From: Poecilobothrus nobilitatus
Lineage: Eukaryota; Arthropoda; Insecta; Diptera; Dolichopodidae
NCBI GenBank assembly: GCA_947095535.1
Contig: OX352774.1
Span: 37,216,496 to 37,280,495 of the forward strand
Length of the DNA: 64,000 nucleotides
Direction: 5' to 3'
The notes under the pieces were generated by a model, which was given only the letters and a program-made list of their open reading frames with translations, was not told the DNA's origin and ran no database searches. Shown here one piece after another: positions 12,371 to 24,713 of the stretch (the first letter of the stretch is position 1; each line of letters opens with the position of its first letter). The position numbers were made by a program, and so were the translations under genes.

Positions 12371-13960
12371 AACGAGGAAGAATACAGTTGACTTTGTCAA
12401 CTCTTAGATACCCGTACGAACCGTTAGTATGTTCACAGCCTGTCACTCTGCTTACAATATTATTTTTTTAATATTTTAGTATTTTAAAATAATTTGGGTG
12501 AATTTTATAATTTCTAGAACTATGGGTTGTACATATATTCAAACTATATGTTTATATGTACATTCTTCAAAAGCAGATTCTAACCTTCCACATAACGATT
12601 ATCAATCCAAAACTTTTTCAAATATTCTATAGTACCATTTAATACTAAGCGGTAAATGTATATTAAATTTACTAAGTAGAAAACAGTAAATATAATTTTA
12701 AATATTATATTATATTATATTTAAATATTCCATTGACAGAATAATTTCTTATAAGTACAATAAAATACATATATGTATGTAAATACGGCGCTATATAATA
12801 TACATCTATACTCTTATCATTCATTCACTAGTGACATATACGATATGTAAATAAACATTATATTATATAAGTATGTATATATATCAATATCATATAAATA
12901 AAAATTCTTCAAGCAACCGTTATGTTGTTTATTTAATTACATTTTTTTGTACTACGCATTATATCCTCAACAATTTCAAATTATTGAGTAAAACAAAATG
13001 GAAAAAATTCGTTAAAGAAATTTGTTAGAAAATTTGAAAAAATCAAGTAACACTTTCGTCAATTATAAAGTAACCCTATATTATTAAAAAAAGTTGTTAA
13101 CAGAAATAAAAGTATAATGTTGGAGCTTTAATTTTTGTGTATTACTTCAAAAAAATTTTAACAGGTGTTCAAGTTACAGGTGTTTAAAAATAGAAAATTT
13201 TCAGTTTTTGACCCCTTATAGCTCCTAAACGGGGGGTCATACAAAAAAAAATTCTGAAATGACTCATACTAATTTTCAAAGATCTAACTTCTGTCAAAAT
13301 TTCAAGTTTCTAACTTTAACCGTTTAGAAGATGGAAGGGTTAAAGAATTTTGCAAAATTTTAGTTTCGCATAACGGTAAATTAAGACACCGTATGCCACA
13401 AATATATATTTATTGTATATATAATTTTAAAGCTAATGAAAGTAGTAATCGTTTGGCGTTTTCAAAATGAAGATATACCTTATACAACTTGTGCTGTAAC
13501 AATTTAAATATAGAGCTTTTTTGAACCTTTGGGGAGCTGTAGCTCCGTAACGGGTGGGGCTACAAAAAAAAAGTATTAAAAATAAAATTAATATTTTTGT
13601 GAAATCTATCAGCAGTTAAAATTTCATAGCTCTATTGCAAAAAAAATGTGGGGATCTAAAAGTTAGGTGTTCGAGAGCTACCCTAAGGCTTGGTCCAAAC
13701 TCAACCAAAAAAAATAGGGAACCTACAAATTACTCCCAAAATATTTTGTGTAAATTTCAAGATTCTAGCTTGCTTAGTTTTTGAGTTAGCGTGCTGACGG
13801 ACGGACGGACGGACGGACGGACGGACGGACATGGCTCAAAAGTCTTAGAATTTTTTTCTGATCCGATCCATAGCTTTGAAAGTATATCTAGCTCGCTTAT
13901 TTCGAGGTGTTACAAACGGAGGAGTAATTTTATTATACCCGATCCTATCGTACGGGTATA
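12371..13960 (+). mobile_element. Family A non-autonomous element, copy 2
   Basis: This is the second full-length copy in the same orientation as 3465-5046, and it agrees with that copy almost base for base. The left ATACCCGTACG lies at 12408-12418 and the right CGTACGGGTATA at 13949-13960. The main differences from copy 1 are small indels, the absence of the AGCTAAC repeat and an expanded GGAC tract (13796-13830). High identity between copies 9 kb apart implies recent spread or gene conversion. No common coding frame exists. Confidence 0.88.
13796..13830. repeat. (GGAC)n tetranucleotide expansion inside family A copy 2
   Basis: About eight to nine uninterrupted GGAC units are present. Copies 1 and 3 have only about three units at the same place, so this is slippage expansion of a tract built into the element. 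Confidence 0.92.
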
Positions 13961-14240
13961 AACAAAAAAACTTTTTAAATAGGCACTAAAAAAATTGGAA
14001 CCAAAATTGGGTTATTCACTGAGGGCAAGATTATTTTAGGATAGGACATGATAATAGTTACAAAAAAAGCTGAGTTACCGGTATGGGATCTCTTAATAGG
14101 AAATTACAGGAAAAACAGGGAAAACGCATATATATACAAACGAGAAAACTGGATATTACGAAAGATTAGAGAAAATCATACAAAAAAATTAAATTCGATT
14201 TGTTAGATAAGAACACTATTAAAGGAATCCTACCACTGAT
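13961..14240. other. Unassigned spacer between two family A elements
   Basis: This short stretch lies between a full copy and a diverged inverted relative. No feature was recognised in it. Confidence 0.5.
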
Positions 14241-14837
14241 TTTATATGCGCGTACAGATATAGTTAACGGGTGTATTAAAATTACGTTTATGTTTGTAAC
14301 GCATTGAATTAGGCATGATAGATATGGAAAAGTACATATTCTTGTTCAGGATTGAATTTTGAGCCAATTTAGCTATGCATGTTTGTTCGTTCGTCCGTCC
14401 GTCCATCCGACCGTTCCACCGATAACTCAAAACCTAATAAAGCTAGAGTCATGAAATTCAAGCAAAATTTATTTGAAACTGTTTGTAAGTTCCCTAATTT
14501 TTTGTTGGTTGAGATCCGTCCAAAACTTGAGTACCTTCCGAACAACTAAATTTTTTCATGTCAAAATTTTTCTGAACCTATTTGTGGGTTTTAATTTTTT
14601 TTGGTTGAGATCCAAACACAACTTCGGGTACCAGCCGAACTACAAACTTCTTCATAAATTATGAAGATATATTTACTACAGTACAGACATTAACATTAAA
14701 ATAATGACTAAACAAAAAATTAAAACTTTAGAAAATACTATTAAAGGCAGAGTGATTGTTCAATGCATTTTAAATATTATCACGGGTTCGTTACGGGTAT
14801 CTCAGAGCTAACATAGTCAACTATACACTCTTATTCA
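14241..14837 (-). mobile_element. Diverged, shortened family A relative
   Basis: On the plus strand the left part shows a degraded terminal block (AACGGGTGTATTAAAATTAC), a GTCC-rich tract near 14388-14404 and AATAAAGCTAGAGTCATGAAA. The last matches AAGAAAGCTAGAATCTTGAAA at the same place in copy 3. The right end shows ACGGGTATCTCAGAG then CTATACACTCTTATTC, equivalent to GGGTATCTAAGGG then CTGTATTCTTCCTC of copy 3. The total is about 0.6 kb, so roughly 1 kb of the middle is missing. Short open frames here are accidental. Confidence 0.68.
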
Positions 14838-16690
14838 TTTAAACTATAAAGGATCAAATGTTTAATTAGAACATAACTCATTAAAAAAGGTTTAAAAGAA
14901 TAAAAATTTTAGAAATTCGTTCAGGTCATCACAAATTTAATTTAAAATTAAAACTTACTTTATTTTAATTTTTGCTTTTGTGCAATGAAAACTCACCTGA
15001 AAGAAAAATAAAAAAAAATAAAAAATTTAATAAAATTATTAATCAAATATTATTATTACTATTTAATTTTAAATCTAATTGTCACAACTTTATATTGTTA
15101 ATAATAAAAAGTTGTGCTTAACACTTAACCTTAGATATTAAGATTAAAAGATATATTATTAAAGGTTAGGATTTCAATTCATTGATAAGAAAGGTCACTG
15201 CCATTTTGTTTTTTTAAATAGTTTAAATATTAAGTAATATTAAAACAGATTTCAATGTTAATATACTGATGAACGTAACGTTGGTTTAAATATGATAAAT
15301 ATCAAACAAAATTTTTAGATGCATTTTTATATATGCACTTCTTTGTTATTTGATTGAAATGAAATTTTGAAGATGCGCAATTAAATAAGATCAAAACTAT
15401 TTTAATATTTCGGCATACAAATCTTAATTCATTTTAAGACTGATTACTAAGTTACTCTTTTAAAAAAGACAATGCATTATGCAACCTTAGATAGTGTATA
15501 TTTTAAAACGTTTTTAGAGGGAAATTTTAATATAAAATAATTATGTTTTTATGTATAAAATGAAAGTTTTTTGAAATTTTGACTTATAAAATATGCGCGT
15601 TGGTTAACAGGAATCAAATAAAAACTAAGCCAAGGTAGGTAGGTAGTTAGGGTGGTGATTTTCGCGATACTGCGTAAAGGCCTCAATTACCACTAGATTG
15701 ATTCAATTACCACCATTTTGATACAACTGCACTCACGTGACCTATGTTTTAAGATTGTTTAACTAAACCATACCCCATTGTATAAGATTTTCTTATACTC
15801 CTGCGGTTTTGTAATGTAGTTTTTCTCACGGTTTTGGATGGGTTTAATATAATATTCCGAAAATGAAAATTTAGATAATAATAATTTGGACAATCAAAAT
15901 TCAAACTTCTTAAAATTCGGACAATTCAAAATTCAGAATTGTATTTGAATTTACATTCAAATGTATGTATTTATTTACATTCTTTTTTTAACTATTTTCA
16001 TAGACCTTTTAATAAAATATTAAAAAGGTAGAAATTCTGAATTTATCAAAATTTAATAATTTCTGAATTTTAAATTATCTGAATTTTGATTTTTTCGAAT
16101 AAATTGAATTTGCCTGAATTTTAAACCATCTGAATAATAAAAATCGTAATTTTGTTATGAATTTTTGAGCTGGTTTGATAGTATGATAAATGTAGAAAAC
16201 GATTTTTTTTTAACACTTCGTTCAATATTTGTAATGCACATCATGAAATTTCCGCACAGAAAATTCCGTACAAACATAAATCCGCATACGAACCAAACAG
16301 AATATTTCACTCACAGAAAGATCCTAATACATAAATTCCACACAAGGAAAAAATAAATTTAAAATAGTGTAGACTGCCACCCGAAACCCGCACTAAACAA
16401 ATTATTGAACTCTGATTTCCAATCATCCTTTCTCTTCCAATTTTTTTTTTACAGAAATACTTTAATATCAAGTCATCAAAAAAAAATATTCAAAAAATAT
16501 CAATGAAATATTTAATTTAGAAATGATTTACGGTCAGATTTCCGGAAGTTAGTGTAATTTACTTTGTGTTAACTAATAATAGTTCAACCAAATAATTATT
16601 TTGACTGAATTTTAAAATGATAAAACAAATTAAATATGCGGGTGACAATACTTTAATTTTAGTATATATATGCGAACTATTTTTGTTTTT
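14838..16690. other. AT-rich DNA with a less AT-rich island and an inverted-repeat-rich patch
   Basis: Positions 15625-15790 are relatively GC-rich (GGTAGGTAGGTAG tract, CTCACGTGACC) with no recognised product. From about 15880 to 16140, AATTCAAAATTCAGAATT-type words on the left recur as TCTGAATTTT words on the right in inverted orientation, as in a decayed foldback element. The short open frame at 16165-16356 is not supported. Confidence 0.45.
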
Positions 16691-17818
16691 AACACATTTC
16701 CAAAAAAAATTTGAAAAAATGTGCCAATTATTTTTATTCTGGCCGTCCTTTCGTCTGTTTACAAAACTTCTATACCGTTAAAGATAGAGCAATAAAATGT
16801 TAACTAAGGGTAGATCTCATTAAAAAATTAATGTTGTAGAGCACCTTTTTCATATAGCTCCATCCATTACGAAGCTACAGCCCCTCAAACTTTGAAAATG
16901 CCCTATTTTTAAATGTGTATATCTCAGATTCTGCTTAACATTTTTTCAATTTAAAAACGTCATTCGAAAGGACTTATTTTTACCTTTAAAAATCAATATC
17001 AAAATTATACATTTTTTTAAAAATTTAATATTTAAATTTACCGTTATATGAAAATTAAATTTTGTTTGATTTTTCCTCCTTCATAACTCCGGCATGCTCT
17101 TAGATAGGGACTTGAAGTTTTGAAGAAAGAAAGAACTTTTGGAATTAGTATTAGTTTTACTTAAGCATCTGTACAAATTTTTCTTCGTGTGTTAACGGTT
17201 TTTTTTTAGTTGTCTAGGATTACGGAGTTGCAGACACTCAAAATTGCAAAAAAAAGCCCTATTTTCAAATGTATATATGTATCTGAGGTTCTGCATAAAA
17301 GTTTTACAATCTAAAAATGTTTGAAGACCGGTACTTTTCTTAACTTTATAAAACAATGTTAAAATTATATAATGTTTTGCAATTTACTATTTAAATTTAC
17401 CGTTATGTAAAGGCAAAATTTTGTAAGATTTTCCTTCCTTCATAACTCCGGTATACTTTTAGTTAGAACCTTAAAGTTTTAAGAGCAGAAAGATATTTTA
17501 GAATCAATATAAGTTGTCTCAGAAAATTTTTTTTGTATCGCCTTCCATTTAAGTGCCATTAGGACTCAAAAATTGAAATTTTACTATTTTTAAACACCTG
17601 TAACTTAAGCACTGTACAAATAAAATCAAAGAATTAAAGCTTAATTTTACATGTGTTAATGGTTTTTCTTAATTATAGAGTAGAGTTCTCTTAAAATTCA
17701 AAAAAGTGTGTGTTTATTTTTCACATTTTTTTCTTATAAGAAATTCTAAGAAAATTTTCAAATTTTGAGGCAAGTCACAATTCTAAACAGTTTGTTAATA
17801 GTCTTTTGCAAATGTGCG
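16691..17818 (-). mobile_element. Family B non-autonomous element, copy 1, with internal duplication
   Basis: On the plus strand it begins AACACATTTCC and ends AAATGTGC, giving short inverted ends. It matches the reverse complement of 23933-24713. The interior contains a tandem duplication of about 355 bases: CCTTCATAACTCCGG occurs near 17081 and again near 17436, each with the same upstream TTTAAATTTACCGTTAT. Internal stretches are shared with family A (AGCTCC, ACCGTTA and ACACCTGTAACTT blocks). A degraded GTCC-type tract (GGCCGTCCTTTCGTC) sits near the left end. No coding frame was found. Confidence 0.8.
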
Positions 17819-19813
17819 GTAGGTACGTTTAAATTTTATTATATTAATAAAGGAAGAGTAAACATTTTAAATTTTTAAAATTTTGTTTTTTATTCTTGAA
17901 TGGAAAATTTTGAATAAAAATGCACTTTTTATATAAAATTTTCAAATTTATGAATATAATATTATAATTTTGTTGGAATTGTATTTGAAACTATAAAATT
18001 TGGACAACTTTATATAATTACTCCAAAAAGCTATATGATTTGTAAATTATACAGTTGTAAGTGAATTAAAGTTAAGTAAGCTTTTAACTGTAAAATAGAG
18101 GTACAACTTCCCACAAAATTTCTCTACAATTTTTTATACCCATCCTTAATAATCCTTAATTACCGCATTACCTTTTAAAGTCACATCCTAAAATTTATTT
18201 TAAAAGGAACTTTTTCGTTTTTTTTTTCGTTGTTTAAAGTGTAACTCTAGCCCGAAGAAACACATGCAATTCCTCTGAATCACTTTTAAAATTCTGCATC
18301 AGTTTTCGTAAAATAAAGAGAAAAAGTAAGAGAATGATCGTTTAGACAATATGAAGTATACTGAAGTGATATTTTCGTATCTATAAAAACCGAAAAATTT
18401 TTCATTATGAAATTTTTCAAAATATATCTGAAGATGCATAATAAGAAAACACTGCAAATTTTTTTTTTTTTTTCAAGTTGAATTTTTTATCTTATCTTTC
18501 TCAAAATCAAAAGTTAAACGAAGAAAAATGATAGATAAGAAAAAGATATGTGCTTCTTTCAAATTATTTGTCAGTTTAATTATTATCACTTATCAGGTTG
18601 CAAATATTAAAAATACATACCTATATTATAAACGTTTTACAAATAAAATTTGTGTTATAATCATTTTAATCATTAACTCATATATTTTTTATAGTATTTT
18701 GAAATAATAAAAAAAAAAAAATATATATATATATAAAAACTCAAATAAATAATATAAAAAGTAAAGATTTTTTATAAACACCGCGTATTAGAAATACATA
18801 CATACATACATATATATAAACTATATATAAACTTAAATAATACATATTTGTAAGGTGTTATACATATTAAAGTTTTTTTTTATGTTGGATTTTATAGTGT
18901 TTTGCGTTTTGAGCATAGTAATTACAGAAGGTCATCATGCTTTTGCTGAATTATTTATAGTTTTTTTTTTTTTTTACTTTTTTTACTTTTTAGCTTATTC
19001 AATTCATTTTTTTTTTTTTTTTTTGTATTAACTATAAAGTGTAGATTTTTATAGTAGTTGTTTTTTTATAATTATTTTATTGTTTTTTTTTTTGTTTTTG
19101 TTTAATAAAAAAGATTTTAAAAATATTGAAAAATACAAACAAAAAACACATAATATTTAACTGAGTGGAAAATCTAGCAAAATAAAATTCTTAAAATTAA
19201 AATAGGTATAATATCTTAAGTTTTAACAAAGATATGGGAATTCCATTTATGTTGAGCTCTGATAATTTATTTGTATTAAAATAATTTATTATTAATTTAA
19301 TTTTATATTTATATATATACATACAATAGATATATCATATAGTAAACATGTTTAATAAATTAAAAAAAAAAATATGCGGAAATTATAATCAAAAAAAAAA
19401 AAAAACAATAAAATATTATTAAAACGCATCGGATATGGAAAGTTAAAAAAAAAATTATTAAAGATGATAGACTGAAAATGAAAAGCAATAGAAATATATA
19501 AGAGAAAAAGAGATAAAATATAGGAACAAAAATGAAAAAAAAATAAATAAAAAAAAAAACAAGATTAGATAATTAATAATACTTTAAAATAAAAAGAAAA
19601 AATAAAACAAAAACATAATTTGATGCATTTATAACTAAATATTTTTGATTGTAATCATAAAAATAAAAATCTATAAATTTTTAGCAAAAAATTGGAAAAT
19701 ACATATTTGATTAAAATATAATTAGATATTAAACAAAAAGATAAAAAATATGCAACTAAAGTAAAATAAAGATGTTTCTTTTACTGTCGACTGTTTATCT
19801 CGACTCAACATTT
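17819..19813. other. AT-rich non-coding DNA
   Basis: The stretch contains poly-T (18960-19025), an A-run into TA microsatellite (18709-18736) and a CATA run (18797-18816). No gene was recognised. Confidence 0.6.
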
Positions 19814-20414
19814 TTATAACTTAATTCTATGATATCTAATCGAAAATGTGTTTTCGAACTTAAAACGTGTTCGTGGGTTGATTGAGTTAATTAATATGTT
19901 ATTAATGTAGTATGAATCTATATAGTTATGAAATACCTGAGTAATAAAAACAATACCCATGAGTGTTCGTCTGCTTTCTAAAGTATTCATGTCAAGTAAT
20001 TTGAGACGATTAACATATGGAGGCAATATAAGGGGATCAGCCCAATTTAGGTTTCTTAAGGCAAACCTTAGAAAATTTCTTTGTATTGCTTCAATTCTAA
20101 TAATATGTTGATGATAGTGTGGAGACCAGACCTGATTTGCATACTCCAGAATAGGACGAACTAAAGTCGTGTAAAGAGATTTTATAATATATGGGTCATT
20201 AAATTCTCTAGACCATTTTTTTACAAAACCTAGCATTACTAATGATCTTGCTAATATGTGTATTAAAAGTAAGTTTACAATCAAAAGTTACACCAAGATT
20301 ATTAAATTCAGTCACTTTTTTTATTATGTTGTTATTAAAAGTGTAATTAGTGATTAGTAGTAGTGTAAAAGTGTGATTAAGTTTAGGGGACGCGTAAATG
20401 AAATGACGGCACAT
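19814..20414 (-). pseudogene. Non-LTR retrotransposon reverse transcriptase, C-terminal part, frameshifted
   Basis: The minus strand encodes two overlapping frames. The upstream frame (20414-20208) carries NLGVTFDCKLTFNTHI, the conserved L-G-V-x-x-D-x-x-L-x-F-x-x-H-I block at the start of the RT thumb. The downstream frame (20284-19814, 156 codons) carries LGFVKKWSREF, YTTLVRPILEYANQVWSPH and ALRNLNWADPLILPPY, the hallmark post-RT blocks of Jockey/CR1-type LINEs. The two frames differ by one base, so a single frameshift near 20208-20284 splits the product. The palm domain with FADD is absent, which makes this a 5'-truncated insertion. The 3' frame also ends in residues unlike the family tail. 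This is the longest homologous open frame in the window and therefore probably the youngest LINE copy here. Confidence 0.9.
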
Positions 20415-20621
20415 TTATCAATGTTTAAAATAAAACATATATATAAAAAAAAAACTACTTTTTGAAAAAAAAAGGGTGCTGGTAGATAATAAATATATAA
20501 AACGTGTCATTTAAAGAAAAATATCACGTGACAATTAAAAAATTAATAGAACAATTAACAATTAACGAAAAACAATATTGTTTGTATTTTTATTCCAATT
20601 AAGAAGAATTATTTACATCTA
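20415..20621. other. Spacer between LINE and DDE transposase remnants
   Basis: AT-rich sequence with no recognised feature separates two transposon fossils of different classes. Confidence 0.5.
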
Positions 20622-20853
20622 ATGGGCAACACTAACATTATTTTTAAATCAGGGACGAAGAGTAGAAATTATGATGAAATGGATGAAAAATTCATTTGAA
20701 TAAAATCCTTTTTTACATTTAAAAACCAAATAATTCCTAATTTAAGTCCAAAAAGTGTTATTTTTATGGATAATGCAGCTGCGTACCACAAGTCAACGTG
20801 AGAAAAAACACAAATTATATTTATTTTATGCTACTATTATGCTTTACATTTAT
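20622..20853 (+). pseudogene. Decayed IS630/Tc1-type DDE transposase fragment
   Basis: One frame from 20622 reads MGNTNIIFKSGTKSRNYDEM, then a stop, then KNQIIPNLSPKSVIFMDNAA, followed by AYHKST and another stop. The SPKSVIFMDNAAAYHK block (about 20745-20790) matches the second catalytic Asp region of IS630-Tc1-mariner transposases (P-x-S-V-I-V-M-D-N-A-x-Y-H). The NYDEM block matches the D-Y-H-x-x-M segment that precedes it. All blocks stay in a single frame, interrupted by two stops, so decay is mainly by substitution. An extra alanine lies between N-A and Y-H. The third acidic residue is not visible. No terminal inverted repeats were identified. Confidence 0.68.
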
Positions 20854-22080
20854 AATTTTTAAAATTTCAAATATTATAAATATACCCGAAGTTAACGGAA
20901 AAATTAAAATAAATATACCCTACATAAATAATAATACCTAGATAAAAAAAATGTTATCTTAAAATATAATATAGTAGAATATTAAAAAATACATATTTTA
21001 ATAAATATATTTTTTAAAAATAAAACAAACACCGCATTTTATTTATGAATGTTGTATATATTTATATAAAAACGGCAAGTCTGATTTTATTCTTTTTTGA
21101 AATTAAAATTTTGCCAAAATTTTGCCAATAATATTTTTATACAATATTTCTCAAGGTGTAAACTTAATACTCGCTTCGCCTCGCCTATCCCTTTTTAAAT
21201 AAAATAATTACCAAATGTAAAAGCGTCACTATTATAAAAAATATTTTAAATTCTATATGTCAAACTTATGGAAATTAAATTCTCAATGACAACCAACAAC
21301 TAATAAAAAAAAAAAAAAACAAATTAAATGTCAACACGACTAAAAGTAGAAAGTTGTTTTACTCAAGCGTCGCTTCGTTTCAGTCAGTTTAAATTAATGT
21401 ATACCAATGCTCGCACGCCTGCCGTGTAACTTTAATGTTTGAATATTCAAAGCGATGAGCGAGGCGACTCGAAGATTTGAGTCATCAAGGGTTTGAGTTA
21501 AATTTTCAAAGTTATAATTGAAATATTTCGTCAAATTTTCTAAAATTTCCCTAAAATTTTATATTAAATGCATCAAAAATTTAACTCAAAATTTTTTTTT
21601 TTTTGTAAGTTATTTTAAATAATTAGTTTTTAACTAAATTTACTATTACATCATTTTTCATGAAATTTTTATTTTTTTTTTTTATTTTTTAATATTATTC
21701 AAACTATTTTTATTTTATTAATTTTTATTATATGTTACGCATCAAATCAATATATACTAAGTATGTCGATAGTTAAAAGTTACCTCACTGAAACAAAAGG
21801 TGGTTATTATAAAACCGATTTTTATTGAAAAAAAAAAAAAACTATAATAATAATTTTAAGCACTCACGACAACCTTGCAATGAAAAATTTATTAATTTTT
21901 TTTTTTATAAAAAAATACAAAGTAACAATTAATAGAATGTAGAAAAATTATAAAGAGAGCAATCCTGGTTAATCCTGTTGCACACTGAATATTAAATTTT
22001 TTTTAAATTCTCCGAATTCTGGCAATCATTGCCAGACTGTTTTTGTTAAAACATTCAGCAGATTTAATCTAAGATTTATA
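20854..22080. other. AT-rich DNA with a small CpG-containing inverted repeat
   Basis: TCGCCTCGC at 21176-21184 is inverted as GCGAGGCGA at 21459-21467. Other CpG-rich words (GCGTCGCTTCG near 21368) lie between them. The rest is homopolymer-rich sequence with no gene. Confidence 0.45.
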
Positions 22081-23199
22081 GTTTTTATAAAACATATATA
22101 CAGCGCGCCCCACCCTATCCGTTCGGAAGCAAATACCAGAGGTACGAATTAGCAAAAAATTAAGTGGGAGAAGATGGGGAAAGGGTTTATTTTATTTTTC
22201 GCCATTTTCGAGATATGGGGAATTGAAGATTTTTAGTGATTTTTCATTAAAAAGATCTATAACTATTTTTGAACGCCTTGCTTTTGAGAGAACCAATCAA
22301 ATGCATTTTGTAGAGTAAATTGAGGGGTTTTAATACGGGTATACTAATAATCTTCATATGCCCAGCAATTACAAAGTTATGGAGATATTATGCAACATAC
22401 AAAAGTAAAATAAATATTAACTTTTGTGTCACGTCCTAATGGTTTTTATTCCACTTTTTCTTATATATAGGGTCCTCATTTTTAAAAGCTTGTATTAGTC
22501 ATTAAAATGCTCAAATAATTATACGATTTTGATAATTTCGATTAGAAGTTATTTTTGTATAAACATTTTTAAAAATTGATTGCCCATTTAGAACGAAATT
22601 TTTGTGCAACAGTTTTTATTTTTGCACGTAACCTTGAAATTTAAAAACAATGAAGTTATGTAAAATTATTTTTGAAAATTACTTTTGAAATATTTTCATT
22701 AATTAAATTCGTGAGTATTTTAAAATATTTTTCTTTTATAAATATGATATTAAAATAAAAAAAAAAATTTTAGGTGAAATTACGTTGTATATGAACAAAG
22801 TAATAAATTTTTATTATGTTTTGCTTATTAATATGTCACTTGTAATTTTTGTTTTAATTAAATCTTTAAAATGATGTTAATAAAGAACTTAAGTTATTAT
22901 TTAATTTATATTTTAAGGTTAAAAATGTTAAATTAAAAAGAAAATTAAAATATCAATATTCTAGAATCTAGTGTAACTTAATTGAAATTTTGAAGAATAG
23001 ACTAATTGTTACAAAATTTTTCCTTTTAGGACCAAATTTTATCGACATAAGTGGAAAAGGAATACAACACCTGAATCTAATAGTATTCCAGATAAAATAT
23101 TTATTGTAGGCATGTTTAAATACTTCAACGAAACTTCTAAGATCTTATATCATACAAATTTGAAAGGACAAAATGAAGCACTCAATTTTCGACATAAAG
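22081..23199. other. Unassigned, moderately AT-rich DNA
   Basis: Positions 22100-22450 are less AT-rich than average (GCGCGCCCCACCC near 22103), but neither strand translates to anything recognisable. The remainder is plain AT-rich sequence. Confidence 0.45.
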
Positions 23200-23202
23200 G
23201 GA

Positions 23203-23234
23203 GCTCGTCCAAAACGCTTGGATTTTGGACGAGC
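23203..23234. repeat. Perfect 12-base hairpin
   Basis: GCTCGTCCAAAA (23203-23214) and its exact complement TTTTGGACGAGC (23223-23234) are separated by eight bases. The arms hold six G/C each, which is strong for this background. The function is unknown. Confidence 0.85.
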
Positions 23235-23299
23235 AATCGATAGAGTAGTGTTTTCTCCTTTACTTAATATTCGTGGCTTTCAAAAAAAATCTTCAATAC

Positions 23300-23560
23300 A
23301 ATGAAAAAAATAAAGAGAGAAATCAGTGAAGAATATATGTACAATAATAAGGATAATAAGAGAGCTGAACAAATCAACAAATCAATGAGATTGAATATTC
23401 TTTAAAACAGAAACATTAGTGAACTATTTTAGATTAACACTGGTGTAAAACAGAGATTTCCCTTTCCACAAATGTTATTCAAAAGACTTCTCTTAGACAA
23501 AAAGACAAATATAAAGAAGAGACAAATGTTATTCAAAGGGGCATCTCTTTTTTCACCAGT
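23300..23560 (+). pseudogene. Possible LINE reverse transcriptase fragment
   Basis: The plus-strand translation near 23415-23490 reads NISELF, then INTGVKQRFPFPQMLFKRLL. This resembles the LINE RT block ISxxFxxxxGVRQGCPLSPxLFNxxL that precedes the catalytic FADD motif. The diagnostic Gly and Pro positions are partly lost. A run of charged residues (KKIKREISEEYMYNNK) lies upstream. CAAATGTTATTCAAA occurs twice (about 23471 and 23524), so part of the block is duplicated. Stops are frequent. FADD is not seen. Confidence 0.42.
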
Positions 23561-23932
23561 TTCAGCCTTGAATAATTAATCGTCCTTGAGAACATAATGT
23601 CGGAAGTTTGAAAGCAAATGAGAGGTATTATTCATTCGAAAAAGACCTATATACTATAAAAGGCCTGTATAGAAGACCAACGATATGCAGTTAAAAATAG
23701 AGTTCATTGAAAGACTACTGGCATATGAAATGAGGCTAGAAATAAGCATCGGCTAAATCAAGGCGATAAAAATCAATAACACTAACAGCGCCACAAAATT
23801 ATGTTGGGAACGCAACCAGTTGAATAAGAAAATGATTCAATTATTTAACTTTAATATGTCCATTAAAAAAAGCTAAAGTTATTTGAAATTAGAAAAAAAA
23901 ACAAGGCAGAATGTAAAACAACAGTTTTTAAA

Positions 23933-24713
23933 GGCGCACATTTTTCAATGTTCAAAGACAATACTGTTTAGAATTATGACTTGCACCAAAATTTGAAACT
24001 CTTCTCATATAATAAGAAAAAATGTTAAAAATAAAGAGACATTTTCACCAATTTTAAAGAACTCTACATAATTAAGAAAAACGATTAACACATATAAAGT
24101 TATAAAGTGGAAGCCTTAATTTTTGCCTTTTATTTTGAAAAAATTTGAATAAGGCCTAAGTTACATGTGTTTAAAAATAGTAAAATTTCAATTTTTGAGC
24201 CCTAATAGTCCTTGAAAATGGGGGGTGGTACAAAAAAATGTTCTTACTAAATTTCTCCTAAAATAATCCTTGAATACGGGGTGGTACAAAAAAAAAATTT
24301 TTCTTTTTTAATTCTAAAAGTTCTTTCTTATCTCAAAATATCAAATCCCTATCTAAAAGCGTGCCGGATGTATAAAGGAAGAAAAATCATGAAAAATTTT
24401 TCACATAACGGTATATTTTGATATTCATTTATAAAGGTGAAAAGAAGTTCTATCGAATGGTGTTTTTAAATTGAAAAAATTTTACGGAGAACTTGAGATA
24501 TAGACATTTAAAAATAGGGCTTTTTCAAAATTTGAGGAGCTGTAGCTCTGTAATGGATGGGGTTACATGAAAAAGTTATTCTACAACATTAATTTTTATT
24601 GGTGTATTTTTAATGGTGTATAAGTTTTGTAAACAGATTGGACCAACGGACGAACGGACGAACAAAATGAAACTAATAAGCACATTTTTTCAATTTTTTT
24701 TGGAAATGTGCTA
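23933..24713 (+). mobile_element. Family B non-autonomous element, copy 2
   Basis: The start GGCGCACATTTTTCAATG and end TTGGAAATGTGCT are inverted relative to each other (GCACATTT/AAATGTGC). The interior matches the reverse complement of 16691-17818 but lacks most of its 355-base duplication. A GGAC/GAAC tract (ACGGACGAACGGACGAAC, about 24646-24665) lies near the right end. GAGGAGCTGTAGCTCTGTAATGG is the same block as in family A. No open frame is shared with other copies. Confidence 0.8.

Noticed and set aside
13796..13830. GGAC tract as a telomere-like or regulatory repeat
   Set aside because: It lies at the equivalent position of a transposon-specific tract in all copies, so it is part of the element.
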